DNA from: DASVBE01 sp963770375
GTDB taxonomy: Bacteria > Actinomycetota > Actinomycetes > Streptosporangiales > Streptosporangiaceae
DNA length: 64,000 nt
Direction of reading: 5' to 3'
Assembly (NCBI GenBank): GCA_963770375.1
Contig: CAVYPM010000017.1
Span: 124,001-188,000, forward strand
Shown here: piece after piece, positions 44,173 to 52,237 of the stretch
Position numbering within the stretch: the stretch's first letter is position 1
Layout of the letters: every line of letters begins with the position of its first letter
Notes under the pieces: model-generated
What the model saw: the letters and a program-made list of their open reading frames with translations, nothing else
What the model was told of the DNA's origin: nothing
The model's database searches: none
Position numbers and translations under genes: made by a program

Positions 44173-46633
44173 TGGATCTGACCTTCCTGCGGGGAGCCGG
44201 GGCGGCCGCCGCCTCGACCGGCAGCCAGACCCGGAACCGGGTGCCCCGGTCCGCGCTCTCCAGGTCCAGGCGTCCGCCGTGGGCCGTCATGATGCCACGG
44301 GCGATGGACAGGCCCAGGCCTGCCCCGGCGGTCGGGGCCCGGCGGCGGCGCATCGGCTCGAACGGGGCCGCGGTCACCTCGGCCGGCATGCCGATGCCGT
44401 CGTCGGCCACGGTGACCGCCACCCCGGCCGGCTCCGCGGCGGCGGCCCGGACGGTGACCCGGGTGCCCGGCGGGTTGTGCCCGAAGGCGTTGTCCAGCAG
44501 GTTCACGAACACCTGCTCCAGCCGGTCGTGGTCGGCCCAGACCGGGGGCAGGCCGGGGTCGGCGTCTACCTCGACGGCGGCCGCGGCGTCCGGCGGCAGG
44601 CAGGCGATGGCCGCGTCCAGGACCAGGCCCAGGTCGCACCAGTCCGGGTGGAGGCGCAGGACACCGGACTCGATCGCGGAGAAGTTCAGCAGGTCGTCGA
44701 CGAGCCGGCCGAGCCGGGCCGACTCGGCCGCGATCCGGGCCAGGAACCTCCGCTGGGACTCGCCGTCCCAGGTCACGTCGGGCTGCATCAGGCTGGACGC
44801 GTACCCCTTGATGGCGGTCAGCGGGGTGCGCAGCTCGTGGCTGAGCCGGGACAGGAAGTCGCGCTGCAGCTCCTGCGACCGGCGCAGCGCCGCGGCTTCC
44901 TGGTGGGCCAGGCCGGCTTCCTCGCGCTCGAGGGCCAGCTGCAGCGAGTGCGCCGCGTCCTCCATCAGCGCGGTCCCGTCCGCGGTCATCTTCTCGCCGC
45001 GCCACCGGGCCAGCAGCGCGGCCGGGCCGCCGGGCGCCGCGAACGTCACCGCCAGGACCAGCTCGCCGGGACCGGCCGGGACCGGCCGGGCCTGCCCGTC
45101 CTGGCCGGCCGCGGCCAGCACGTGCGCGGCCCGGCTGAGCAGCCCGGGCGCGGGCCGGCCGGACCGGTCCGAGCCGGGCGGGCCGGCCGCACCGCGGCAT
45201 TCCAGGCTGCCGTCCCGGCTCCCGAGGACCAGCGCCACGTCATGGGCCTGCAGCCCGCGGCGGAGCGCCTGCACCGCCAGCACCAGGCCGTCGTCCACCG
45301 GGACCGGGCCGGCCAGCGTCTCCAGCATCTCCCTGATCGTTTCCAGCAGCCGGTTCCGCGCCGTGACCTGGTCCAGCAGCCGGTCCCGCTCGATCGCGCT
45401 GGCCGCGTACCCGGCGTAGAGCGTGACCAGGTCCAGCTGGTCCCGCTGCGGCGGCCCGATGACCGGCCGGAACACGGTGATGACCCCGGCCAGCCCGCCG
45501 GGCCCGAGCACCGGCACCGACCAGGAGCTGGCCACCTTGGCCGCACTGGCCAGGCCGCCGAACGGCGCCCACGCCGCGCCGCGCTGCGCGCTGGCCTGGA
45601 TGACCGGCTCGCCGGTGGCGGCGGCCAGGCCGACTGGGCCGCCGGCCGGGCCCGCGGGCAGCCGGGCCCAGGCCGCGGCCAGCGGCGGTGACAGGCCCAG
45701 CGAGGCCGCGCAGACCAGCCCGTCCTCGGTGGCCAGGTGGATGCACAGCCGGTCGGCGGACAGCGCGGCGCCGAGCGCGGACAGGATCAGCGACAGGCTG
45801 GACGACGGGTCCGCGGAGACCAGCCGGTCGGCCAGCCCGTGCAGCCGGGTCAGCTGGCCGCGGGCCGACGAGCTGACCTGCTGGCCGGAGATCAGCGCGA
45901 GAACGTCGTCCGGGTGCGCCTCGTCCGGGCGCAGGTCGCCGACCACCCGGCCCTGGCGCAGCACCACGATGCGGTCGGCCAGCCGGAACATCTGGTCGAT
46001 GTCGTGGCAGGCGATCATGATCGTGGTGCCCTGCCCGTGCAGCCGGGTGATCAGCTCCTCCACCTGCCGGGATTCCTGCACGCCCAGCGAGGAGGTGGGC
46101 TCGTCGAGGAGCAGCAGCTGCGGTTCCCTGATCATGGCCCGGGCCACCGCCAGCAGCTGGCGCTGGCCGCCGGACAGCGTGCGGACGTTGCGGGTCGTGT
46201 CGGTCAGGCCGATGCCGAGCCCGGCCAGCAGCTCCGCGGCGCTGGCGTGGAACCGGGTGCCGAACAGCAGGTGGCGGCGGCGTTCCCGGCCGAGCAGCAG
46301 GTTCGCGGCGACGTCCAGGTTGTCGCACAGCGCGAGGTCCTGCCAGACCACGGCGACCCCGGCGCGGGCCGCGTCGGCCGGCCCGGACCCGGCGACCCGG
46401 CCGGCCAGCGTGATCCGCCCGCTGCTGGCCGCGATGTCCCCGGCGATGCAGCGCACCAGCGTGGTCTTGCCCGCGCCGTTCTCGCCGGCCAGCGCGACCA
46501 GCTCCCCCGGGGCGACCGTCAGGTTCACGCCGTCCAGCGCGTGCACCGCGCCGAACCGCGCCGCCAGCCCGGACACCCGCAGCAGCGGGTCGGCGGGCTC
46601 AGGCCGGGCCTGGGGGGCAGCACTCACCTGCAC
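44165..46633 (-). CDS. ABC ATPase - GAF - histidine kinase fusion
   Basis: One intact frame of 822 residues joins a sugar-importer-type ABC ATPase to a sensor kinase. The ABC domain (about 17-250) has Walker A GENGAGKTT at 50-58, Q-loop Gln98 in VVWQDLALCDNLDVAAN, signature LSGGQ 153-157, Walker B LLLLDEP at 173-179 and switch His210. A GAF domain follows (about 275-420), then a second GAF-like region (440-570). The HisKA segment FLSRLSHELRTPLTAIKGY has phospho-acceptor His599. HATPase_c has N-box NLLDN 711-715, DDGIG 744-748 and GAGLGLS 770-776. There is no membrane segment or signal peptide. All catalytic residues of both ATPases are present. It lies beside its response regulator and a sugar importer whose own ATPase is a close paralogue. 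Confidence 0.92.
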   Translation of the reverse strand: MQVSAAPQARPEPADPLLRVSGLAARFGAVHALDGVNLTVAPGELVALAGENGAGKTTLVRCIAGDIAASSGRITLAGRVAGSGPADAARAGVAVVWQDLALCDNLDVAANLLLGRERRRHLLFGTRFHASAAELLAGLGIGLTDTTRNVRTLSGGQRQLLAVARAMIREPQLLLLDEPTSSLGVQESRQVEELITRLHGQGTTIMIACHDIDQMFRLADRIVVLRQGRVVGDLRPDEAHPDDVLALISGQQVSSSARGQLTRLHGLADRLVSADPSSSLSLILSALGAALSADRLCIHLATEDGLVCAASLGLSPPLAAAWARLPAGPAGGPVGLAAATGEPVIQASAQRGAAWAPFGGLASAAKVASSWSVPVLGPGGLAGVITVFRPVIGPPQRDQLDLVTLYAGYAASAIERDRLLDQVTARNRLLETIREMLETLAGPVPVDDGLVLAVQALRRGLQAHDVALVLGSRDGSLECRGAAGPPGSDRSGRPAPGLLSRAAHVLAAAGQDGQARPVPAGPGELVLAVTFAAPGGPAALLARWRGEKMTADGTALMEDAAHSLQLALEREEAGLAHQEAAALRRSQELQRDFLSRLSHELRTPLTAIKGYASSLMQPDVTWDGESQRRFLARIAAESARLGRLVDDLLNFSAIESGVLRLHPDWCDLGLVLDAAIACLPPDAAAAVEVDADPGLPPVWADHDRLEQVFVNLLDNAFGHNPPGTRVTVRAAAAEPAGVAVTVADDGIGMPAEVTAAPFEPMRRRRAPTAGAGLGLSIARGIMTAHGGRLDLESADRGTRFRVWLPVEAAAAPAPRRKVRSSA

Positions 46634-46696
46634 ATTGTTGACTCCAGCGCCCGGGTTATGTCCACTGTGGGGGTATTTTCCCAGCTCAGCTGCGCC

Positions 46697-46850
46697 GTGC
46701 TTGCTGGCTCGCTAGCACTCCCGGCTGATCCTGGTGCCGGCGGAGCCAGAAGTACTGGCTCGTGGCGGGCCGCGGCGCTGTTTCCGACGAGCGATGAGGC
46801 GCGACGAAGGAGCCCGAGGGAGCAGCGCCCAGCGGCAGCGAGCGGCTAGC
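46697..46850. repeat. Dispersed intergenic repeat, copy D (rearranged)
   Basis: Starts with GTGCTTGCTGGCTCGC in the copy-A orientation, then switches to the other orientation: GGCCGCGGCGCTGTTTCC, GACGAGCGATGAGGCGCGACG, AAGGAGCCCGAGGGAGC, ending in GCAGCGAGCGGCTAGCAC at the ECF sigma stop. It fills the 212-bp gap between the ABC-kinase start (46633) and the sigma factor stop (46846). Confidence 0.75.
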
Positions 46851-48054
46851 ACAGCGCGGCGAGGCGGCGGGCCAGGAAGTCGCGCTCGGCCTCGTTGCTG
46901 GCCAGTTCGAGCGCGGCGCGGTAGGCGTCCGCGGCCTCGGCCCGGCGGCCGAGGCGGCGCAGCAGGGCGGCCCGGGCCGCGGGCAGGTAGTGGTAGCCGG
47001 CCAGCCGCCCGTCCCGGCCGAGCTCGTCCAGCTCGGCCAGCGCCGCCTCCGGGCCGTCCACCTCGGCCAGCGCCACCGCCCGGTTCAGCGCCACCACCGG
47101 CGACGGCCAGGCCCGCAGCAGCTCCCCGTAGAGGGCCAGCACCTGCGGCCAGTCGGTGGTCGCGTAGGACGGCGCCTCGGCGTGCAGCGCCGCGATCGCG
47201 GCCTGCAGCGCGAACCGGCCCGGGCAGCCGCCGCGCAGCGCACCGGGCACCAGCGAGATGCCCTCCTCGATCGCGGCCCGGTCCCACTGGGCCCGGTCCT
47301 GGTCCTCGAGCAGCAGCAGCCGGCCCGCCGCGTCGGTGCGGGTGGCCCGCCGCGCGTCGGTCAGCAGCAGCAGCGCGAGCAGCCCGCGGACCTCGCGCTC
47401 GTCCGGCATCAGCTCGCGCAGCATGCGGGCCAGGCCGATGGCCCGGTCCACCAGGTCGGCGCGGACCAGCCGCGGGCCGGCCGGGGCGGTATGGCCGGTG
47501 GTGAACAGCAGGTGCACGACGGTCAGCACGGCGTCGAGCCGGTCGGGCAGTTCGGCTTCGCCGGGCACCCGGTAGGCGATCCGGGCGGCGGAGATCTTCT
47601 TCTTGGCGCGGGTCACCCGGGCCGCCATGGTCGGCTCGGAGACCAGGAAGGCCTGGGCGATCTCCGCGGTGGTCACCCCGCAGACGAGCCGCAGCGTCAG
47701 CGCCACCTGGGCCTCCCTGGCCAGCGCCGGGTGGCAGCAGGTGAACACCAGCCGGAGCCGGTCGTCGGGGATCACGTCATCCTCCTGACCCGCGCCGCGG
47801 TCCCCGGGCGGCGCGCCGGCCAGGCCGCCGGGCTCCGGGTCCGGCTCGATCAGCAGCGGCAGCTTGGCCCGCAGGGTCTGCTGCCGGCGCAGCGCGTCCA
47901 GCGCCCGGTTCCTGGCGGCGGTGGTGAGCCACGCCCCCGGGCTGCGCGGCACCCCATTGCGGGACCAGGCGTCCAGGGCGGCCACGTAGGCGTCCTGGAC
48001 GCATTCCTCGGCCAGGTCGATGTCCCTGGCCACGCGCGCCGTCGCGGCGAGCAC
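46846..48054 (-). CDS. ECF42-type sigma factor with C-terminal TPR-like extension
   Basis: Sigma-70 family protein with about 402 residues from GTG 48054. Region 2 begins at DLAEECVQDAYVAALDAWSR, region 4 has the helix-turn-helix VTTAEIAQAFLVSEPTMAARV, and a long helical C-terminal extension follows (ALYGELLRAWPSPVVALNRA, EAADAYRAALELASNEAER), as in ECF42/SigJ-like factors. These are usually encoded next to a YCII/DGPF-domain protein, as here, and lack a classical anti-sigma factor. The conserved start of region 2 (VADAHRREWAFV) lies upstream of GTG 48054 in the same frame, but no ATG, GTG or TTG occurs before the TGA at 48157; GGGAGG at 48161-48166 is well placed for an ATC at 48150. Confidence 0.85.
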   Translation of the reverse strand: MLAATARVARDIDLAEECVQDAYVAALDAWSRNGVPRSPGAWLTTAARNRALDALRRQQTLRAKLPLLIEPDPEPGGLAGAPPGDRGAGQEDDVIPDDRLRLVFTCCHPALAREAQVALTLRLVCGVTTAEIAQAFLVSEPTMAARVTRAKKKISAARIAYRVPGEAELPDRLDAVLTVVHLLFTTGHTAPAGPRLVRADLVDRAIGLARMLRELMPDEREVRGLLALLLLTDARRATRTDAAGRLLLLEDQDRAQWDRAAIEEGISLVPGALRGGCPGRFALQAAIAALHAEAPSYATTDWPQVLALYGELLRAWPSPVVALNRAVALAEVDGPEAALAELDELGRDGRLAGYHYLPAARAALLRRLGRRAEAADAYRAALELASNEAERDFLARRLAALC

Positions 48055-48200
48055 GAAGGCCCACTCGCGACGGTGCGCGTCGGCTACCGCAGCCCGCGGG
48101 TCCGCGGGCTGCGGGTCCGCGGCCTGGTCCGGTGCCCCAGCCTCGTCGATGGCCGCTCAGCCTCCCGGTGCGGTCCGGTGACCCGGTGCTGTCTGGTAAC

Positions 48201-48560
48201 TCAGGCCTGCGGCGGGCCGCCGGAGGTGTCCATGATCGGGCGGACCTCGACGCCCCCGTACGGCGCCGGGCAGAGCTTGCCGATGGCCAGCGCATGGTCC
48301 AGGTCCCTGGCTTCGATCAGGTAGAACCCGCCGAGGGCTTCCTTGGTCTCGGCGAACGGTCCGTCGGTGACCACGTCACCGCGGATCGAGGTGGCGGTGG
48401 CGGTGGGCTGCAGCGCGTCGCCGCCGAGGATCTTGCCGCCCTGCGCGACGACCTGCTCGGCGAACCGGCCGTGCGCCTCCATGGCGGTCTGCCACATGTC
48501 GGGAGGGGCGGTGGCGTAACCGGCCTCGCTCTCGTAGATGAGGATCATGTACTGGGTCAT
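48201..48560 (-). CDS. YCII-related (DGPF) domain protein
   Basis: Small dimeric alpha/beta-barrel protein of 119 residues. It starts MTQYMILIYESEAGYATAPP and has the family segment TSIRGDVVTDGPFAETKEAL with the DGPF motif, then GFYLIEARDLDHALAIGKLC. ATG 48560 follows AAGGAG by 6 nt. Proteins of this class are genetically linked to ECF41/42 sigma factors and are proposed to act in their signalling, though the mechanism is unsettled. It is upstream of the sigma gene in the same operon. Confidence 0.92.
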   Translation of the reverse strand: MTQYMILIYESEAGYATAPPDMWQTAMEAHGRFAEQVVAQGGKILGGDALQPTATATSIRGDVVTDGPFAETKEALGGFYLIEARDLDHALAIGKLCPAPYGGVEVRPIMDTSGGPPQA

Positions 48561-48682
48561 GACGGTCTCCTTCGCAGTTCGTGATTTCCTGCCTGGCAAT
48601 CAACCGACGAACGGCCCGGGCCGGAATCGACAGCACCTTCAGATCAGAAATCCGGATCCGGCAGACCCTCCTGATCGGGTCG

Positions 48683-49351
48683 TCAGCTACCAGCGGCCCG
48701 CTCGGCCAGCGCGCGAAGCGAGCGGACCGCGGCGGCCGGGTCCGGCGCCTCGTACACCGCCGAGCCGGCCACGAACACGTCCGCGCCGGCCTCCGCGCAC
48801 CGGCCGATAGTCTCCTCGCTGACCCCGCCGTCCACCTGCAGCCACACCGCGGCGCCGTGGCCCGCGATCAGCCGCCGGGCCCGGCGGATCTTTTCCAGCA
48901 CGAAGTCGAGGAAGTGCTGGCCGCCGAAGCCGGGCTCGACCGTCATCAGCAGCAGCATGTCCACCTCGGCCAGCAGGTCGGCGTACGGCTCGACCGGGGT
49001 GGCCGGGTTGATTCCCAGGCCCGCCCGGGCCCCGGCCGCGCGGATCTCCCGCAGCGTGCGCACCGGCGACTGGGCGGCCTCGGCGTGGATGGTCACGTTC
49101 CGCGCGCCGGCCTCGGCGTAGCCGGGCGCCCAGCGGTCCGGGTCCTCGATCATCAGGTGGCAGTCCACCGGCAGGCTGACGTGCTTCAGCAGGGACTGGA
49201 CGACCGGCAGCCCGAGGGTCAGGTTGGGCACGAAGTGCCCGTCCATGACGTCCACGTGGAGCAGGTCGGCGGAACTGGCCACGGCCGCGGCCTCGTCCGC
49301 GAGCCGGGCGAAATCGGCGGCCAGGATGCTCGGCGCGATCTGCATGCTCAT
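48683..49351 (-). CDS. rpe: Ribulose-phosphate 3-epimerase
   Basis: Pentose-phosphate enzyme interconverting ribulose 5-phosphate and xylulose 5-phosphate. TIM barrel of 222 residues with MQIAPSILAADFARLADEA, LLHVDVMDGHFVPNLTLG (metal His and Asp), CHLMIEDPDRW, MTVEPGFGGQHFLDFV and VDGGVSEETI. ATG 49351 fits the family start. In many actinobacteria rpe lies between rsmB/fmt and the rib genes, as it does here with the sugar/kinase locus inserted between. Confidence 0.95.
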   Translation of the reverse strand: MSMQIAPSILAADFARLADEAAAVASSADLLHVDVMDGHFVPNLTLGLPVVQSLLKHVSLPVDCHLMIEDPDRWAPGYAEAGARNVTIHAEAAQSPVRTLREIRAAGARAGLGINPATPVEPYADLLAEVDMLLLMTVEPGFGGQHFLDFVLEKIRRARRLIAGHGAAVWLQVDGGVSEETIGRCAEAGADVFVAGSAVYEAPDPAAAVRSLRALAERAAGS

Positions 49352-49393
49352 GTCACCGCAAAGTCTAGGGACTGCCGTGCCAGACTGTCTGCG

Positions 49394-50155
49394 GTGATAC
49401 CGGACGAGGCAGCGCCGCCCGAGGCGCCGGGCCGCCTGCTGGAGCGGGTCCGCAAGCTGCTGGCCAAGGCCGGGGACGAGAGCGTCACCCCGCCGGAGGC
49501 GCAGGCGCTGACCGCCAAGGCCGCCGAGCTGATGGCCAAGTACGGCATCGACCGGGCGCTGCTGGCGGCGGACCAGCCGGAGACCGACCGGCCCGCGGAC
49601 CGGATCGTGACCGTGGAGAACCCGTGGGGGCGGGTCAAGGCGCACCTGCTCACCGGGCTGGCCACCGCGCTGCGCTGCCAGTGCGTGCTGCTGCCGGCCC
49701 GGGACGGGATGCGGGTGCACATCTTCGGCTACGCCTCCGACCTGGAGCGGGCCGACCTGCTCTACACCTCGCTGCTGGTGCAGATGTGGCACGGCCTGGT
49801 GGCCGCGCCGGTGCCGGAGTGGGCCAGCAGCCCGCGGGCCTGGCGGCGGAGCTGGCTGCTCGGCTTCGCCAGCGCGGTGGTCGCCCGGGTCCGCGCCGCC
49901 GAGGAGACGGCGGCCAGCCAGGCCGCCGGCGGCAGCAGGCCCGCCTCGGCGTCCCGGACCGCGCTCGTGCTGGCCGACCGCTCGGACGTCATCCGCGGCC
50001 ACGTCGGCCAGGCCTACCCGCGGCTCCGCCGGAGCCGGATCACCTACAGCGGCAGCGGCTACAGGACCGGATACGCCCAGGGCCAGCGGGCCGACATCGG
50101 CACCGCCCGGATGGCCAGGCCGCGCGGCCGCGCCCTGTCCGGGCGGGCCCGGTAG
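49394..50155 (+). CDS. DUF2786 domain protein
   Basis: A 253-residue soluble protein, the only plus-strand gene between 37 kb and the right edge. The DUF2786 N-terminal helix pair is clear: LLERVRKLLAKAGDESVTPP, then QALTAKAAELMAKYGIDRAL. A mixed alpha/beta region follows (VKAHLLTGLATALRCQCVLL, VHIFGYASDLERADLLYTSL) and a basic, Gly-rich tail ends in GRALSGRAR. GTG 49394 is inferred from the domain start. Function unknown. It diverges from rpe across 42 bp, so the promoters overlap. Confidence 0.82.
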   Translation: MIPDEAAPPEAPGRLLERVRKLLAKAGDESVTPPEAQALTAKAAELMAKYGIDRALLAADQPETDRPADRIVTVENPWGRVKAHLLTGLATALRCQCVLLPARDGMRVHIFGYASDLERADLLYTSLLVQMWHGLVAAPVPEWASSPRAWRRSWLLGFASAVVARVRAAEETAASQAAGGSRPASASRTALVLADRSDVIRGHVGQAYPRLRRSRITYSGSGYRTGYAQGQRADIGTARMARPRGRALSGRAR

Positions 50156-50168
50156 CTTTCCGGCGCGG

Positions 50169-50678
50169 CTACCCGGCCCGCACCGCGTCCAGCGCCTGCG
50201 CCCACGGGAACGGCTGTCCCCCGCCGCCGGCGGGTGTCAGGACGGTGACGCCCCAGGACCGCAGCAGGGCCACGTTCTGGCCGAACGCCGGGTGGGCGGC
50301 GTGCTCAGGGTTCGTGGTCGGCACCGCGACCAGCGGCAGCCGCTTGCCGATGGCCTCCACCAGCAGGCCCAGGGCCAGCGTGTCGCAGATGCCCAGGGCC
50401 CACTTGTTCACCGTGTTCACGGTGGCCGGCGCGACGATGATGGCGTCCGGCGGGGGCAGCACGTCCGGCTCCCCCGGGTTCTTGTACTCGCTGCGGACCG
50501 GGTGCCCGGTCAGCCGCTCCAGCGCGTCCGGGTCGGTGAACCGGCGGCCGGACGGGGTGGTCACCACGCAGGTGTCCCAGCCGCGGCCCTGGGCCAGCCG
50601 GACCGCCTCGGCGGCGTCCGCGGCGGGCGGCGCGGCGCACACGATGAGGTACAGCACCGGCCCGCTCACCGGCGTCAC
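50169..50678 (-). CDS. Flavoprotein (phosphopantothenoylcysteine decarboxylase-like)
   Basis: HFCD-type flavoprotein of about 169 residues. VLYLIVCAAPPAADAAEAV starts the Rossmann-like fold; CVVTTPSGRRF, DAIIVAPATVNTVNKWALG (FMN-binding, with the family's N-K-x-A-x-G) and LPLVAVPTTNPEHAAHPAF follow. It resembles the CoaC half of CoaBC but lacks the usual active-site His motif, and its substrate is not predictable. The start is uncertain (GTG 50678 or 50669). The frame remains open into the dispersed repeat upstream. The complete coaBC gene lies at 59804-61021, so this is a separate paralogue. Confidence 0.8.
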   Translation of the reverse strand: MTPVSGPVLYLIVCAAPPAADAAEAVRLAQGRGWDTCVVTTPSGRRFTDPDALERLTGHPVRSEYKNPGEPDVLPPPDAIIVAPATVNTVNKWALGICDTLALGLLVEAIGKRLPLVAVPTTNPEHAAHPAFGQNVALLRSWGVTVLTPAGGGGQPFPWAQALDAVRAG

Positions 50679-50683
50679 TGTAC

Positions 50684-50797
50684 TGTGCTTGCTGGCGAGC
50701 GCGGGCGCTAGCGCTGTCCCTCCTGCCTCGGCGCCGTCGCGCCTCATCGCTCGTCGGAAAACAGCGCCGCGGCCTGCGCCGCTGGCCGCGAGCCAGG
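50684..50797 (+). repeat. Dispersed intergenic repeat, copy E, overlapping the rsmB 3' end
   Basis: Same order and orientation as copy A: TGTGCTTGCTGGCGAGCG, a shortened core with GCGCTGTCCCTCCTG and CTCGGCGCCGTCGCGCC, CATCGCTCGTCGG, then AAAACAGCGCCGCGGCCTG and CCGCTGGCCGCGAGCC. It occupies the spacer between the flavoprotein start and rsmB and extends about 50 bp into rsmB, whose last residues (ALFSDER) and stop codon come from the repeat. Confidence 0.82.
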
Positions 50798-52237
50798 GCC
50801 GTCAGGCCCGCGGCGGAGGACGGCCAGGAAGATTGCGTCGGTGCCGTGCCGGTGCGGCCAGAACTGGGCGTAGTGCCCGCCGTCCGCCGGGCAGCGCAGG
50901 CCGGGCACCTCGGGCAGCAGCGCGGGCGCGTCGAGCACCTCGGCGTCCGCGCGGGCGGCCAGCACGTCCGCCAGCACGTCGCGGGTCTCGGCCAGGTGCG
51001 GCGAGCAGGTGACGTAGGCGACCACCCCGCCGGGCCGGGCCGAGTCCAGGGCCGTGGCCAGCAGCGCGCGCTGCAGCCCGCCCAGCGACGCGACCTCGTC
51101 CGGCGACCGGCGCCAGCGGGCCTCCGGGCGGCGGCGCAGCGCGCCCAGCCCCGAGCAGGGCACGTCGGCGAGCACCCGGTCGAACGCGCTGGCCCGCCAC
51201 GCGGGCCGGGTTCCGTCCGCGACCAGCACGCCCGCCCGGCCGGTGCGCGCGGTGGCCGAGCGGACCAGCCCGGCCCGGTGCGGCCGCACGTCGGAGGCGA
51301 CCAGCCGGGCGTCACGGCCCGCGGCCAGCCCGGCCAGGAGCCGGGCCTTGCCGCCCGGCCCGGCGGACAGGTCGAGCCAGCGGCGGTCCTGGCCGTCCAG
51401 CTCGGCCCGGGCCAGCGCGAGCGCGGCCAGCTGGCTGGCCTCGTCCTGCACGCCGGCCCGGCCCTGGGCGACCGGGGCCAGCCCGGCCGGGTCGCCCTCC
51501 GCCAGGTACGCGCCGTACGGGGACCAGCGGGCCGGCTCGGCGTGCTCGCCGGTGAGCTCGTCCTGGGTGGCCAGCCCGGGCACCGCGCACAGGGTCACCC
51601 GGGGCCGGGCGCTGTCCGCGGCCAGGGCCCGTTCGGTTTCGGCCAGGTCACCCTCCGGGTCGTCGCCGAGCGCGTCGCGCAGCGCGGCCACGATCCAGGC
51701 CGGGTGGCTGTGCCGGACGGCCAGGTGGCCGATCGGGTCGACGGACCGCGGCGGCGCGGCGATGTCCAGCCACGCCGCCAGGTCCCGGGTGGCGACCTTG
51801 CGGAGCACCGCGTTGACGAACCCGGCGGTGCGCGGGCCCGCGACCGCGCGGGCCAGGTTCACCGAGGTGTCCACCGCGGCGTGCGCGCGGATCCGGGTGG
51901 CCAGCAGCTGGTGCGCGCCGAGCCGGAGCACCTGGTGGACCGGCGGGTCGATCTGGCTGAGGCCGCGGGCGCTGCACACGGCCAGGATCGCGTCGTAGGT
52001 GCCCTGGCCGCGCAGCGTGCCGTAGGCCAGCTCGGTGGCCAGCGCGGCGTCCCGGCCCGCCAGATTCCGCTGCTTCAGCACCGAGGGCAGCAGGAGGTTG
52101 GCGTAGGCGTCCCGGTCGGCGACCCCGATGAGCACCTCGTAGGCGGCCAGCCGGGCCGGGTCGCTGGCCGCGGACCGCGGCGCGGCGTGCCGGGCGGGCC
52201 GGGCACGGCCCGGGGCCCGGCGCGGTGGCGGGGTCAC
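50744..52237 (-). CDS. rsmB: 16S rRNA (cytosine-967-C5)-methyltransferase RsmB
   Basis: NusB-like RNA-binding domain (about 30-155: AAYEVLIGVADRDAYANLLL, AVDTSVNLARAVAGPRTAGF) followed by a SAM-dependent methyltransferase domain. Visible motifs: VQDEASQLAALAL, WLDLSAGPGGKARLLAGLA, VLADVPCSGLGALRRRPEAR with the PCS catalytic-type Cys and VVAYVTCSPHLAET with the second Cys. Start GTG 52237 overlaps the fmt stop (GTGA). The last 20 or so residues are not conserved and the end (ALFSDER, stop) is read from a copy of the dispersed repeat, which suggests the original 3' end was replaced. Confidence 0.93.
   Translation of the reverse strand: MTPPPRRAPGRARPARHAAPRSAASDPARLAAYEVLIGVADRDAYANLLLPSVLKQRNLAGRDAALATELAYGTLRGQGTYDAILAVCSARGLSQIDPPVHQVLRLGAHQLLATRIRAHAAVDTSVNLARAVAGPRTAGFVNAVLRKVATRDLAAWLDIAAPPRSVDPIGHLAVRHSHPAWIVAALRDALGDDPEGDLAETERALAADSARPRVTLCAVPGLATQDELTGEHAEPARWSPYGAYLAEGDPAGLAPVAQGRAGVQDEASQLAALALARAELDGQDRRWLDLSAGPGGKARLLAGLAAGRDARLVASDVRPHRAGLVRSATARTGRAGVLVADGTRPAWRASAFDRVLADVPCSGLGALRRRPEARWRRSPDEVASLGGLQRALLATALDSARPGGVVAYVTCSPHLAETRDVLADVLAARADAEVLDAPALLPEVPGLRCPADGGHYAQFWPHRHGTDAIFLAVLRRGPDGPGSRPAAQAAALFSDER

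Noticed and set aside
48581..49393. Long N-terminal extension of the DUF2786 frame
   Set aside because: It runs antisense to rpe; the domain starts after GTG 49394.
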